DNA of 64,000 bases from Heracleum sosnowskyi (lineage: Eukaryota > Streptophyta > Magnoliopsida > Apiales > Apiaceae). Location: NCBI GenBank assembly GCA_030848705.1, contig CM061235.1, forward strand, positions 132,005,228 to 132,069,227, in the 5' to 3' direction. Shown here one piece after another: positions 1 through 12,239 of the stretch. Made by a program: the position numbers and the translations under genes. The notes beneath the pieces are model-generated. The model had not been told where the DNA came from, made no database searches, and saw only the letters and a program-made list of their open reading frames with translations. The number at the start of each line of letters is the position of its first letter. The stretch's first letter is position 1.

Positions 1-27
1 CTACACATCTAATTCTTTTATAATAAA

Positions 28-3000
28 CTAGTTTACTAAGCCGCGCTTCGCAGCGGCTTTATAATAATATCTTTAAATTTTCTCAAAAAATATTCTACAA
101 AATACGTTTTTAAATAAAATAATATTTCTAATATAAAATTAAGTTTTGTTTTGAATTATATATATATATATATATATATAAAGTTCTAGATCGTTTAATC
201 AAAAACTACAATTATACCTTCAGAGCTATTAAAATATTCATTACCTCCAAATCTATTCTCAGTAAGAAAAAAATCAAAAAATATGAACAAACATCTTTTT
301 TGTTGCTGGGAGATTTTTTTTTATTAATAATGATCTCTTTTTGTCAAAATAAATAACAACAAAAACAACAACAACCTCTTCCTTAAAAAAAAAAAATATT
401 GACCTCTTCTCAATATTTCTTATTCTTGTATGACTTTTGTTATAGATGCACCGACTTATTGAATTTTGTTAAAAATGCACACACTAAATAAATTTTTCAG
501 TCGAATAAATCTTAACATGATATTTTCGAAATACATACCCTATAAATTTCTTAATATACAATTTTTATCTTTGAATTTTCGTGTATGAATTAAAGAAAAT
601 ATTTTACTAAAAGATATAATCTTTTCTCATAAAAATTAGAGCAATAACTATCTAAACGTTAAAAAATAATGATAAAATTTGTTTTTGAAGACATGATGAA
701 TTCTCCACTTTCGAGTTACCTTGTATACAGGTGTATCAACTTTTAACTATAAATTCAAAACTAATAATGTACACACATAAACATATAAATCAATTCACAA
801 CTGAATGTACATGAAAATTACATTGATCGGCCTATTATTTTAATTGATTAAGTGATGAATCCCCCTCCTTATTAATCCATGTCTTAACTCAATCAACACT
901 AATAGCAAATAACTTGTCTTGTCAAAGATTTTAATATGATCCGACATTAGGATACAAACAAACGTAATAAGATAAATAACATAAAGGAAAAAGTCTCATA
1001 CTCATGTACTCATATATACACTTTTAACCTGAACAAACAAAAAAGTAAAGAAGAACAATGTTGACAACAAAAATTGCAGTAGACAATTAACAGAGTTTAT
1101 GTGTATATTTATACTATTAATTAGCTGCTTGTACAAAAGTATTAAAGGTAATTAATTATTTACCAAGTAATTACTTAATTTCTTATACAAAACCGATCTA
1201 ATTTCTTAACTTTTATTTACCAATATGTTCTTGTATTTTCTATTCTATTACATTAAAAAAGAAAGTTTAGGAGAGCAGAATGTTAAGATGATAATTTCAT
1301 TTGAAAATAAATATTATGAGAATATCTAGATAATAATAAAGGAAGTTCAAAATAATGTAAAGTAATACACTTTTTTTTTAAATTAGATATTTGAAGGCAA
1401 GAATATTATAATTGAATATTTAGTTTCCTCCATTAGTAAAGATCTATTGTATATTTAATTTCTCCATTAATAGAGATTTTAAATGCAATAATATTATATT
1501 TACTTTCCTCTATTAGTAGAGATTCTAAATGCAAAAATATTGAAATTGTATATTTAGTTTTCTCCATTATTAAATATTTAAAAGGTAGTTGAATTTTTTT
1601 CTAGTTTTTTGTATTAATTACTTAATTTCTTATGCAAGACCGATCTAATTTATTAACTTCTTATTTACCAAAACGTTCCTGTATTTTCTATTATATTACA
1701 TAAAAAAAGAAAGTTTAGGAGAGCAGTATGTTAAGATAGTAATTTCATTAAAAAAATATTATGAGAATATTTAGATAATAATAGAGGAAAGTTCAAAATA
1801 ATGTAAGGTAATACACTATTTTGGTAATTTAGATATTTGAAGGCAATAATATTATAATTGAATATTTAGTTTCTTCCATTAGTGATATTTAGTTTCCTCA
1901 TTAGTAAAAATCTATTGTATATTTTTTTTCTCCATTAGTAGAGATTTTAAATGCAAAAATATTATATATTTCCTCTATTAGTAAACATTTAAAAGGTAAT
2001 TGAGATTTTTTCGAATTTTTAATATTATTAATTCAAAAAATTGAGAAAAATAGAAAAATAGATTCAAAAAATTGAGAAAATTAGAAAAATAGAACGAAGC
2101 GATCTGAGAGCGCCACCTCACCGCCCCCGTCCTCTCATTTATATAATAGTATTGATGATTTCTATTATATTACATAAAAAAAGAAAGTTTAGGAGACCAG
2201 TATGTTAAGATAGTAATTTCATTAAAAAAATATTATGAGAATATTTAGATAATAATAGAGGAAAGTCCAAAATAATGTAAGGTAATACACTGTTTTGGTA
2301 ATTTAGATATTTTGAAGGCAAGAATATTATAATTGAATATTTAGTTTCTTCCATTAGTGATATTTAGTTTCCTCATTAGTAAAGATCTATTGTATATTTA
2401 CTTTCTCCATTAGTAGTGATTTTAAATGCAAAAATATTATATGTTTCCTCTATTAGTAAGCATTTAAAAGGTAATTGACATTTTTTCGAATTTTCAATAT
2501 TATTATTGAGATTTTTTTCGAATTTTTAATATTATTAATTCAAATTAAGTTCTATCAATTCCTACAAATTCGAAAATAATAAGGAAGTTGTAATTATTAA
2601 AATTTATCAAAGAAAATTCTATCAAGTCCTACAAATTCGAAAATAATAAGGAAGTTTTAATTATTAAAATTAAAAATTGTGAAAAATTGAAAATAAATAT
2701 TATGAGAATATCTAGATAATAATAAAGGGAAGTTCAAAATAATGTAAAGTAATACACTTTTTTTTTAATTTAGATATTTGAAGGCAAGAATATTATAATT
2801 GAATATTTAGTTTCCTCCATTTGTAATATTTAGTTTCCTCCATTACTAAAGATCTATTGTATATTTAATTTCTCTGTTAGTAGAGATTTTAAATGCAAGA
2901 ATATTATATTTACTTTCCTCTATTAGTAGAGATTTTAAATGCAAGAATATTGAAATTGTATAATTAATTTTCTCCGTTATTAAATATTTAAAAGGTAGTT

Positions 3001-3565
3001 GAATTTTTTTCTAGTTTTTTGTATTAATTACTTAATTTCTTATGGAAGACCGATCTAATTTATTAACTTCTTATTTACCAAATCGTTCCTGTATTTTCTA
3101 TTATATTACATAAAAAAGAAAGTTTAGGAGAGCAGTATGTTAAGATAGTAATTTCATTAAAAAAATATTATGATAATATTTAGATAATAATAGAGGAAAG
3201 TTCAAAATAATGTAAGGTAATACACTGTTTTGGTAATTTAGATATTTTGAAGGCAAGAATATTATAATTGAATATTTAGTTTCTTCCATTAGTGATATTT
3301 AGTTTCGTCATTAGTAAAGATCTATTGTATATTTACTTTCTCCATTAGTAGAGATTTTAAATGCAAAAATATTATATATTTCTTCTATTAGTAAGCATTT
3401 AAAAGGTAATTGAGATTTTTTCGAATTTTTAATATTATTAATTCAAAAAATTGAGAAAAATAGAAAAATAGATTCAAAAAATTGAGAAAATTAGAAAAAT
3501 AGAACGAAGCGATCTGAGAGCGCCACCTCACCGCCCCCGTCTTCTCCTTTATATAATAGTATTGA
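28..3565 (-). mobile_element. Probable non-autonomous Helitron, minus strand, with internal duplications
   Basis: On the minus strand the left edge reads as a GC-rich hairpin (40-57, arms GCCGC/GCGGC) followed within about 10 bases by CTAG (28-31) and a T, the expected Helitron 3' end. Minus-strand 5' ends starting TCAATACTATTATATAA and preceded by A occur twice, at 2155 and 3565. The 555 bp before each of these (about 1600-2155 and 3010-3565) are nearly identical, so the interior has been duplicated about 1.41 kb apart; shorter diverged copies lie at 1200-1600, 2160-2520 and 2690-3010. There is no coding capacity (no Rep/helicase). The boundaries fit Helitron rules, but the assignment rests on short termini. 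Confidence 0.5.
154..180. repeat. (TA)n microsatellite
   Basis: A run of about 13 TA dinucleotides inside AT-rich DNA of the putative Helitron. Confidence 0.9.
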
Positions 3566-4160
3566 TTAATCTAGATAGATGAATAATATTTTTAGTTATG
3601 AAAATGTATTTAAAATATTTTTTATTTATCATTCTTTGAGATCTGATGGCCTGTTTTTATTATATGATATCACAAAGATGGCGATGGCTAAAATTATCAT
3701 AATTTTTAAATTTGGTGACCAGAATACGAGATTTAAAAAATCTAGCAAAAAATATCAACGCGATACGCTTTTCTCAACCGAATATCTCGCAATACGCTTC
3801 TTAGAACGGAGTATTTGACCCGATTTTTTTTTAAATACATTTTTCTAAAATGGGTAATTCTAAAATACACATTCTAGTACTATGTATTTGCGCATATATC
3901 TACTTCACTGCCGGATATTCCACCCAGATTTTTAAAATATTTTTTCGTAAAAAACAAGTTTCACAAAAAGATAAAAATTAGAACATTTTTTGACATACAC
4001 AATTCAGAAATAGGTATTGATGGGTAAAAATGACCAAATTTTTTTAAAAATATAATATTTTTGTCATTTTTTTTAAAGGGAAGCAGAAAAGCGAGTAAAA
4101 GATTTTATAGGACTGCCTAGTCATTCATCCACCCCCTACAATTTATAAGAGTACATATTA
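3566..4160. other. AT-rich spacer without recognisable gene
   Basis: AT-rich DNA. A 79-codon open frame at 3579-3818 has no recognisable motif and is compatible with chance. Nothing else is supported here. Confidence 0.5.
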
Positions 4161-4557
4161 TGGGCCGTGTTTGGCTGACGCAACTTACGCATTATAAGGT
4201 GATAAAAGCTTATGGGGAGTGTTTGTGTACCCAACTTATTTGATAACTTATAATTTATAAATTGATAAGTTGAATGTTACAAATCACTAACATTTTACTT
4301 AACTTATCAACTTATTTTTTTATTTCTTTATTTTTCTAATATTTTATATTTTTACATTTGTGTTTTTAAATATTTTTTTAATTTAAAATACAAGTGTTGA
4401 AATCATTGTATTTAAAAATTATTTTTTCAAATTTAATTTAGCAAATTCTTCACTAACTTATAAGTAAATTTATCCAAATACCCGTGTAACTTAAAAGAAT
4501 TCATCAACTTATCACTTATATGACACTTACTCATTTTAAGTTAACCGAAACACGCAC
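4161..4557. mobile_element. Probable MITE with GGGCCGTGTTTGG-type end
   Basis: The segment opens with GGGCCGTGTTTGGCTGAC and closes with a sequence whose reverse complement is GTGCGTGTTTCGGTTAAC, so the ends are imperfect inverted repeats (about 13 of 18 matching). The interior is AT-rich and non-coding. No clear target-site duplication is visible, so family and exact edges are uncertain. Confidence 0.4.
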
Positions 4558-4905
4558 TATACTGATCCATAGCAAGTCAACGCTAAGTTTTACTTGATGA
4601 CCAAAAGAAAACCAATAGATAAGAGATAGGGGTCGTACGTGAATTTCGCATGTAGAAAACTACCAACCATGCACTCGTTTATCTCCTCCTCGTCTCTGCT
4701 GTTTCTTATTCTTTTAACAAACTTACTTTATTTCTATTCCTTTTTTTAATATTATTGTGTTTGATGAAATCTCTCTCTAGAGCAGATAAGATGATATACA
4801 CAATAATAGAGAGATAGACAGAGAAAAAGAAGAAAGTTAGAATGAATATTGAATTGAAAGAAGAAGGTACAATATAAAAGGGTTTTTTATAAAGGGTTTC
4901 AAGAT
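4558..4905 (+). promoter_or_regulatory. Upstream region and leader of the NET2 gene
   Basis: Non-coding sequence directly before the NET2 start codon. It contains a purine-rich GAGAGA-type stretch (about 4800-4862) typical of plant 5' leaders. No single TATA box stands out, so the transcription start is not placed. Confidence 0.3.
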
Positions 4906-7900
4906 ATGTTACAAAGAGCTGCAAGCAGTGCGTATTCTTGGTGGTGGGCTAGTCACATCAGAACTAAGCAGTCTAAATGGCTCGAACAAAGCATGCAAGG
5001 TATTTCTTTCATTGTTTACTGCATGCATGTATGCAGTATCAACATGAACGAGTAACTCAAAAATCGGAGCTCAACCGATTCGGATTAAACCTCGTTTATA
5101 ATGTTTCTTGTTTTCATGTATGCCTAAAATATGATAGTTGATACAATGTTAATAATATTTCTTCTAGTATATTGCATATGTTTTCAATGTATATATAGAT
5201 CAGCTTTTTAAGTATAAGGGAAGGTGAAAATTAATTTTATTTAATCTCTGTATGCATATATATATGTAGCTTCAGCGCTAATTACGTTCTTTGATATTGT
5301 AGACATGGAAGACAAGGTGGAATTTGCACTCTCGCTTGTCCAAGAAGATGGAGATTCCTTTGCCAAGAGGGCTGAAATGTACTATAAAAACAGACCAGAG
5401 CTGATCAACTTTATTGAAGAAGCTTTTCGTTCTTTCCGCGCTGTGGCTGAAAGATATGATAGCTTATCAACAGACTTACAAAAGGCCAATACCACAATTG
5501 CTACCTGCTTGCCAGAACAAGTACAGTTTGCATTTGATGATGAAGACGATTTTTTGGCATCCAAACATCCAAAGTTCAGTCAAGGTCCACCCGCGGATCC
5601 ATCAAAAATCCCCAAAGCTCCCAGTCGACCTATGAAGGGTATGATTAACAGAGCCTCAAAGAAACTTGAAGCAAAGAAGTCATCTATTCCACCAAGGAGA
5701 GTTAAACCTAAATCTGGCCTGACCAAAAGAGAAGCAGTTGAGGAGATTGACAAGCTTCAGAAAGATATTCTTTCGTTGCAGACGATGAAGGAGTATGTGA
5801 AGAGCTCATATGAAAATGGGATATCCAAGTACTTTGGACTTGAAAATGATATCATGGAGAAACAAGCTAAGGTTAGCAGGTTGCAAGATGAGTTCAGTGA
5901 TGTTAACACTATGATTGATGACAATGAAGCTCGGACTTTGATGACAGAAGCAGCTATTAAGTCATGCAAGGAGACATTGGTTGACTTGCAGGGTAAGCAA
6001 GAGAAGTCTGCTGAAGAAGCACAAGTAGAGAACCAAAAAATAGAGGATGCCCGTCAAAGAATTGAGTCAATCAAACATGAGCTTTTCCCAGATCAGGCTA
6101 ATAATGTTGAAAGAACAGATCAAAATTCTAATAACAGAGCAGAAGAGTTTCAAAGCCTGAAACAAGAGATGGTGGGGCCAGAAAGAAAGAAATTGGAGGC
6201 ACTACGTGAGAAGATTAAAGAACAATTCAAAGAAGGCTCTATTGGGCCTCTTAAAGTGTCAGAACTAGCAGATAAGATTGATGATCTTGTGAATTTGGTG
6301 ATCAATTTGGAAAGTGCAGATTTAGCACAGACTGTTTTGATTGAAAGATTAAGAACAGAAGTTAATGACCTTCAATCACAAATTCGAAGCTTGGAAGACA
6401 ATAAGGCTAGTCTGATGGAAACACGTGAATTGCAAAGCAGGGTGAGGGAGTTGGAGAAGAAACTATATGCGGTTCAGATTTTACATATGAATATCAATAT
6501 TCAGAATAATGACCACAAAACTCAATTTGCTGAAGCTCATTCTAGTCTTAATGACCTGTCAGAGAAACTTCCAACTGTTGAACCAGATGAAGAGTTGGAG
6601 AAAGATTTGCTACAAGTGGAAGAGCTTCACTTTAAAGAAGAAAAGCCAGAAGGAGCATTGATTAGATTACCAGAAGAAGCATCGATAGAAAAATCAGAAG
6701 AAGCATCGATAGACAAACCAGAAGCAGTGACAGAAAAACAAGAAGTGACATTGATTGAAAAACTAGAAGAAGCATTGATAGAAATAGACAAAGGAGAAGG
6801 TGGTGGTGATAATGAATTGAAACCTAACACTTCGGAAACAGAAGAAAAATCAGAAGAAGTTGGCGAGATTTTGAATGCATCATCAATTAATTCCAACAAT
6901 TTAAGCAGCAGAGAAGAAGTGGCCACATTACAAAACAAAAAAGAGGATGGTGATAGTGTATTAAACTCTGATACTTCAGGTACAAAAGAAAAGGAAAATA
7001 TAATGAAAACGAGTGTCATTGCATTGCCAAATGAAACTTTAAAGGCAGAAGTTACTGAATCTGATGGTAAATCGGAGGCAAGTCAGGTCTCTAAACAAGA
7101 GGACAATGATGAAGGATTGCCAAAAACAACAGAGGGACATGTAAGAGCTGAGCAGAAGAACTTACAGAGTTTTGAAGAAGAGATGAACTGGCAGCAGATG
7201 CTCTTGCATGGAGTGGAAGATAAAGAAAGGATTTTACTGGCAGAATATGTAGGACTTCTTAGGAACTATAAGGAAGTGAAGAAGAAGCTAAAAGACGAGG
7301 AGAAGAAAAATGAAACTCTCTTTGAAACAATGCTGCAGTTACGGAATACAAAAAGTGCTCTTCTAAAGAAGGACCGAGAGATTCAATCTTTGCGTCACAA
7401 ACTCGACCTTCTGGGACAAGAATCTAGTGACATACCTGAAGCAAAGGACTCAACAGAGGATGAAAATTTTGGCATGCCTCCAACAGAGGAAGAGGAGGAA
7501 GAAATTAAGTTCTTAATTAATCAGCCTAAAAATATCTCACCAATTGAGGAAAGGCTCAGGGGAAAGATTGATGCAGTACTCGAAGAAAATCTGGATTTCT
7601 GGTTAAGATTTAGTAATTCATTCCATCAAGTACGGAAATTTAAAACTGAGGTCCATGATTTACAGGCTGAAATAGTGCAAGCAAAGAAAAAAAGCGAAAA
7701 CAACCAAGATGGGAAGTCACACGGATCCATTTCAACAGACCTTAAAGCAGAAGTCCGTGCAATATACAGGTACCTTAGCGAGAAAAATGCTGCACTTACA
7801 GTGTGGTTACGACAGAGCGAATTGCTGAAAGATGAATTACGGCACAGGATTTTGTCTATAACTGACATTCAAGAAGCAATAACAGATTCTTTGAAGGAAG

Positions 7901-8223
7901 GAGTTGAGACTGAAGAAATCACCTTCAGCTCTCATCAAGCTGCAAAGTTCCACGGTGAGGTTTTAAACATGAAACAAGAAAATAAAAAGGTAAATGAGGA
8001 ATTGCTAGCAGGTATTGATCACATGATGGCTCTCCAAATCGAAATTGAGAAGACTTTGGTGAAGATAAATGCAGAGTTCAAAATTACAGAAAGAAAATCA
8101 ACTTTCAGGAGCTTCTCTAAGGTTCCTTTACGTTCATTTCTTTTTGGAATCAAAGCAAAGAGGCCTAAACATTCACTTTTCTCGTACGTGACTTACAGTC
8201 GCAGCAGCAAAAAGCCACAATAG
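4906..8223 (+). CDS. NET2: NETWORKED 2-type (NET2) actin-binding protein
   Basis: Two exons, 4906-4999 and 5303-8223, separated by a GT-AG intron that splits an Asp codon, encode 1004 aa. Exon 1 supplies the start of the NAB (KIP1-like) domain, with the family-typical SWWWASHI at about residues 12-19; the domain continues to about residue 95 (DGDSFAKRAEMYY, RPELINFIEEAFRSFRA). NAB domains bind filamentous actin directly. After a basic linker come long heptad coiled coils (about 170-430), an acidic, Glu/Ser-rich low-complexity region (about 440-640) with degenerate EEASI repeats, and more coiled coil. The conserved C-terminal NET2 block contains ENLDFWLRFSNSFHQVRKF and AALTVWLRQSELLKDELRHR. 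NET2 proteins in Arabidopsis are pollen-enriched and act at the actin-plasma membrane interface; which NET2 paralogue this is cannot be decided here. A gene model starting at 5305 would lose exon 1 and the WWW motif. The frame is intact. Confidence 0.93.
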
Positions 8224-8650
8224 TTATGACCTTCGAAGCTCTTCTGTGCTTACTTACTAGGGTTTGAGTATGGCTCCTGGTTTTATCATCTTTTGTTTAT
8301 TAAAAGAGAAACTATTGTTGATTTTACATTTTCAAGTTTCTCAGAGTAAATTCTTTCCAGTGAAACAAATTCAGGCATATTTTGTTGCTCTTATTTATAC
8401 CAAAGAATCTTATCTGGAACCACATTCTAATATATATATATATATATATTCCGAGGAAGTCACAATGCAATCCTTGCCTATCAATGAGTTACGTTTGGTT
8501 CATGTTCTGACCAGGGGACAAAGTAACATACAGTTAAAAATATAATGAGATATAATTTGTTTATACTCCACAAAAATTGTGAACAAAATTTATTTTGAAT
8601 TTGGTGGAAACTGGAATATATGAATATAAATAAATATATATATATATATA
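8224..8650. other. NET2 3' flank with TA microsatellites
   Basis: 3' untranslated region and spacer. TA repeats lie at about 8430-8449 and 8635-8650. A 93-codon open frame at 8264-8545 shows no protein features and is probably chance. Confidence 0.5.
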
Positions 8651-9874
8651 GGGGGCTACTCTAATGAGAACCCACTACTGTGAGAACTGAGAACTGGGAT
8701 GGCAATTTTGTAATTAAAATGTAATACGTGGGTAATATAACACAAACTAAAAATTTTAATGTCTTCAGCCAAACCCACTCACGTCTTCTCCTTCACTGTA
8801 CTCTTTTCATCAACACTATCAAACACTACACTCTTTTTTCATCATTCAATTTCATCCAACCAACCCCACCCACCAGGCCACCATTGTCACGTCACCATTA
8901 CCAGAATCACAAAATTGGAACCAGAATCACCGAATTAAAATTAGAATCACCAAAGAAATATACCATCATCTTTCACCACCACAACTACACTAGCGTCACC
9001 ACAATCAACACTACACCGTCACCACCACCGAAATCACCAAATTGGAATCAATATCACCGAATTTAAATCAGAATCACCAAAGAATTATACAATCATCTAT
9101 CACAACAACAATCAACACTACACCGTCACCACCACCGGAATCACCAAATTGGAACCAGAATCACCGAATTAAAATCAGAATTACCGAAGAATTATACCAT
9201 CATCTATCACAACCACAATCAACACTACATTGTCACCACCATCGCAGTGCCATCACCACCAAAATCCCCTGCCAATCACCAAATTCAAACATAAAATCAC
9301 AATAATTTAAACCACAAAAACACTGTCATTTCATCATGTACAGAATAATTAAAGTCAAGTTTAAATCACTAAAAACTTTAACCTAAATTACTAAAACTTA
9401 TATGAAAATCATTAAAAGTTTGAACATAAATCACCAAAGAAATCGACGGATCATTAAAAAAGTATACATTTAAGTAGTGGTATCAGTAGTTTCATTAGAG
9501 AAGCCAGAGAATTGCATCTATGTTTCACCAATTATACATACATATACGTACGCATATGCTTTATCTTCTTCGGCAAATCCATAGCTTCTCCGGCGAATCC
9601 ATAGCTTCTCCGGCAAGTTCCTCATCTCCGTGAGGTGAGATAAATTTTACCGAGATGATGAATGATGAAGAAAGAATGTTGATGTATGTACCTTATTTTG
9701 AAGATAGATCTGGAAATGATGAAATGAAAAAGAAAACCCGTGGATAGGATACATGAGAGAGAGAAGTATTTAGATCTAAAAATATGTGGCTGAGATTGCA
9801 TGTAAGTATAAAATATGTGGGGCTCAGATTTAGTCTCATTTCTCATAATAAGGTGGGTTCTCATTTGAGCATCT

Positions 9875-9878
<4 letters not shown>
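8651..9878. mobile_element. 1.2-kb non-autonomous DNA element inserted in a TA microsatellite
   Basis: The ends are inverted repeats. The left end starts GGGGGCTACTCTAATGAGAA and the reverse complement of the right end starts GGGAGATGCTCAAATGAGAA; both continue into ACCCAC, and further GAGAAC-like matches follow. Both sides are (TA)n, which hides the exact target duplication. The interior has three imperfect 108-126 bp tandem copies (about 8890-9250) rich in CACCACCA and AATCACCAAATT. These keep frames open without encoding a recognisable protein. No transposase is present, so this is a non-autonomous element of unassigned superfamily. Confidence 0.65.
8890..9250. repeat. Three imperfect 108-126 bp tandem repeats
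   Basis: The landmark AATTGG recurs at 8913, 9039 and 9147 with similar flanks (ACCAGAATCACCGAATTAAA, then CATCATCT and CAATCAACACTACA). The repeats lie inside the TA-flanked element and explain the His/Thr/Pro-rich open frames seen there. Confidence 0.8.
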
Positions 9879-9905
<27 letters not shown>

Positions 9906-9909
<4 letters not shown>

Positions 9910-10087
9910 TAGGGTTATCGATGTATGATTATTATCGTTAATCAAATATTAATTAGCTCTAAATTATGTATTTTGTGTTTTTGGACAATTTTATCAATGA
10001 CCCACATATAATAAATATATATTATTTTAAAATATAAGATGAGTTCTAAGAGTTTTTAGGTTAAGGGTTCTACAAGAAACATAACCT
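9906..10087. mobile_element. Possible short element between TA repeats
   Basis: About 180 bp bounded on both sides by TA repeats, starting AGGGTTAGGGTTATCG and ending with the near-inverted CATAACCTT. It directly follows the larger TA-flanked element. The inverted match is only about 7 bp, so this is tentative. Confidence 0.3.
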
Positions 10088-10720
10088 TATATATATCAGT
10101 AAATATTACTTTATATTTTAATTGGGCCCTTAAGGATTTTTCCAAAAATTATTATTTTATGCTTTTAACGAATATATTACTTTATCTATTGGCCCAAGTC
10201 GGGATCGAGAAAATATATTATTTTAACGAGATTATTACTTTATCAGATATTATTTTATCGAGGTTTAACCGTATTTACAATGCTTTTTATACAAAGAAAC
10301 TGTCAATAATTAGAACATGTGACATATGAAATTGGACTAAATTTAGTATCACACGTGGCCATATGTTTCATAGAAGTCGAAGGAGGGTGCATGTCGCAGG
10401 TCATGGGCATGCCATGACCACAATTAGATAGGTATGTCTTTTTATTATTTAGCATGCTTTTTTACTAATTTTGTAATTAATTTTTTAATATTTTTAAATA
10501 AAATAATTTTTATAAATAATAAATATAATTTTAATATAATTAATTAGAATTTTAAAGTGGACTAAAGCCTAAAAGACTTGATTTATAATCCTTTTATAAT
10601 CATATAAGTCCAAAACCCAATTAACAATTAGTTCAATTACTAATTTATTACTTAACCTTATTTATAAAAATGGAGATGCTCCTTTTGATGAATTAAACGA
10701 GACATAAAATCATTCTCCTC
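10088..10720. other. Non-coding flank of the hAT fossil
   Basis: AT-rich sequence with no open frame of note. GGGCATGCCATGACC near 10,405-10,425 and GGCATGCC near 11,288 might be parts of old element ends, but no convincing inverted repeat could be set. Confidence 0.3.
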
Positions 10721-11196
10721 GTGTGTTTTGGAATAATTTTTGTGGTGCTTCAGCCATGCTACGGAGATTTGCAACTAAGGTATTTTCGTGGTCCATGTGA
10801 ACGCCTTTTCTCTACACTTGGTTTAATTAAAACAAAACCTCGTAACCGATTAGAAGTGAGTAATTTAAATATGATTGCACAAATAAAATGTGATTTGGCG
10901 AGTCATTCAGATAAAAAAAAAAACCTTGCAGACTTGATTCCAATATGTCAGAAGGATTATCAATGGGTGACTTTGATATTGAAGAAGAATGTGATGACGG
11001 TGGGGAGGATCTTCTTAACGAAGAAATTGCTGAGGTCCATGCTCAAGATCTAAGTTCAACTACTAGAGTAATGGAAGAATTCTTTGATTTTGAAGTTTTT
11101 GAACTTCATAATTTACAAGCTAATTCTGGACATGTTAATGTTGTTCCAGAAGATGAAAACTGGAGTGTTGAAGCACTTTTCAGTGAAAATATTTGA
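10721..11196 (+). pseudogene. Fossil hAT transposase C-terminus
   Basis: The frame from 10721 contains ERLFSTLGLIKTKPRNRL, the form of the hAT C-terminal dimerisation domain (a C/SERxxSxxxxIxxxxRNRL pattern). The frame is lost at a poly-A run near 10,912-10,922, and an acidic C-terminal tail (GDFDIEEECDDGGEDLL) continues in another frame from about 10,945 to the stop at 11,196. The zinc-finger BED and catalytic regions expected upstream are not recognisable. It is a truncated, frameshifted remnant rather than an active gene. The hAT assignment rests on this one motif. Confidence 0.6.
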
Positions 11197-11934
11197 CAAG
11201 TTACAAATGTTATAATATTTTACCTTATCGATATTCTAATTTTACTATCTACTTGTGCTTTATTTTTTATTTTTTTATAAGTATGAATGGCATGCCATTT
11301 GGGCATGTCTTTTGGCAAAAATCATGTCTAGCATGCTTCTGAGAAGGCTTGTGACAGGTACCCCACGAAGGACAGACCTTTGAATGATGAGGAACGAAGA
11401 ACTTGTAATCACAATGTGTGAACTTTAGAACTTGTACTTACTATTGTTTTTTAAATTAAAGTAGTACTAGAATCTAAATTTTTTTAGGAAAAATGCTTAT
11501 ATTTCTATGATTAGAATTTAAGATATATTATGTGTTACATTGAATGCAAAAGAAAAAGAAAATAGACCAAACTTGTAGTCTAAACGCTAAACCCCAGAAA
11601 CTTCTTTGGTGTCTATTACAAAAATAAAAAAAATCGATAATATAAAAATATTTTACCAGTTTTTCATAATTAGTATTGAATTATTAGTCAATATATATCA
11701 TCTCAAAATATGATTTTGCTAATATTTTAGTATTATTAAATATTAGCAATTGCAACAAAAGTAAGTTGCAGAAAAAAAATGCAGACCCAGAACTTAAAAA
11801 GTATAGATTATAATATTTCGGGATCCCAGAAACATAGAAAAGAACAGTTGCAACTTCCATATGATCTTCTGACGTAAAGCAACCCGAACTCGACATGTTA
11901 TAAAATTTCAAATATCTGTTTCACTAAAAAGTAG
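11197..11934. other. Spacer between hAT fossil and MULE
   Basis: AT-rich non-coding sequence; no feature supported beyond possible 3' remains of the hAT copy. Confidence 0.4.
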
Positions 11935-11943
11935 AAAAAGATA
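11935..11943. repeat. MULE target-site duplication, left copy
   Basis: AAAAAGATA, identical to 16850-16858. Nine bases is the usual duplication length for Mutator-like elements. Confidence 0.9.
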
Positions 11944-12086
11944 GACTTAATTGCACGAAGATGGCCTGAGTTATAATTTTTTTGCACAAAAATGGCTTAT
12001 CTATAATAATAGGCGCCCGCGTGACTCAAGTATAAATTTTAAAGCACCCGCATGGCTTCCGTCAAAAAATGTCAAACGGACGTTAA
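11944..12086. repeat. MULE left terminal inverted repeat
   Basis: 143 bp, the reverse complement of 16707-16849 with two differences. The outer part carries the GCACGAAGATGGC-type sequence; the inner part contains CCGTCAAAAAATGTCAAACG. Confidence 0.92.
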
Positions 12087-12239
12087 AGCACAGGGGTAAA
12101 TTCGGAATATTGTATTTCAACGGCTATTTTAATACAGCAGCAGTTGTGTATATATATGCTTACATGTTTTGCCAAATTGAAAGTTTGAAGAACAAAATTG
12201 GGCATCACTCATAGAAATAAGCTGAAATAAACTGAAAGG

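Noticed and set aside
3579..3818. 79-codon plus-strand frame
   Set aside because: No homology-like motif, AT-rich composition identical to flanks, and it begins just outside the Helitron edge.
6627..7019. 130-codon minus-strand frame
   Set aside because: Shadow of the acidic low-complexity region of the NET2 coding exon.
8728..9305. His/Thr/Pro-rich frames of 112 and 87 codons
   Set aside because: They arise from CACCACCA-rich tandem repeats inside a TA-flanked element and shift frame between copies.
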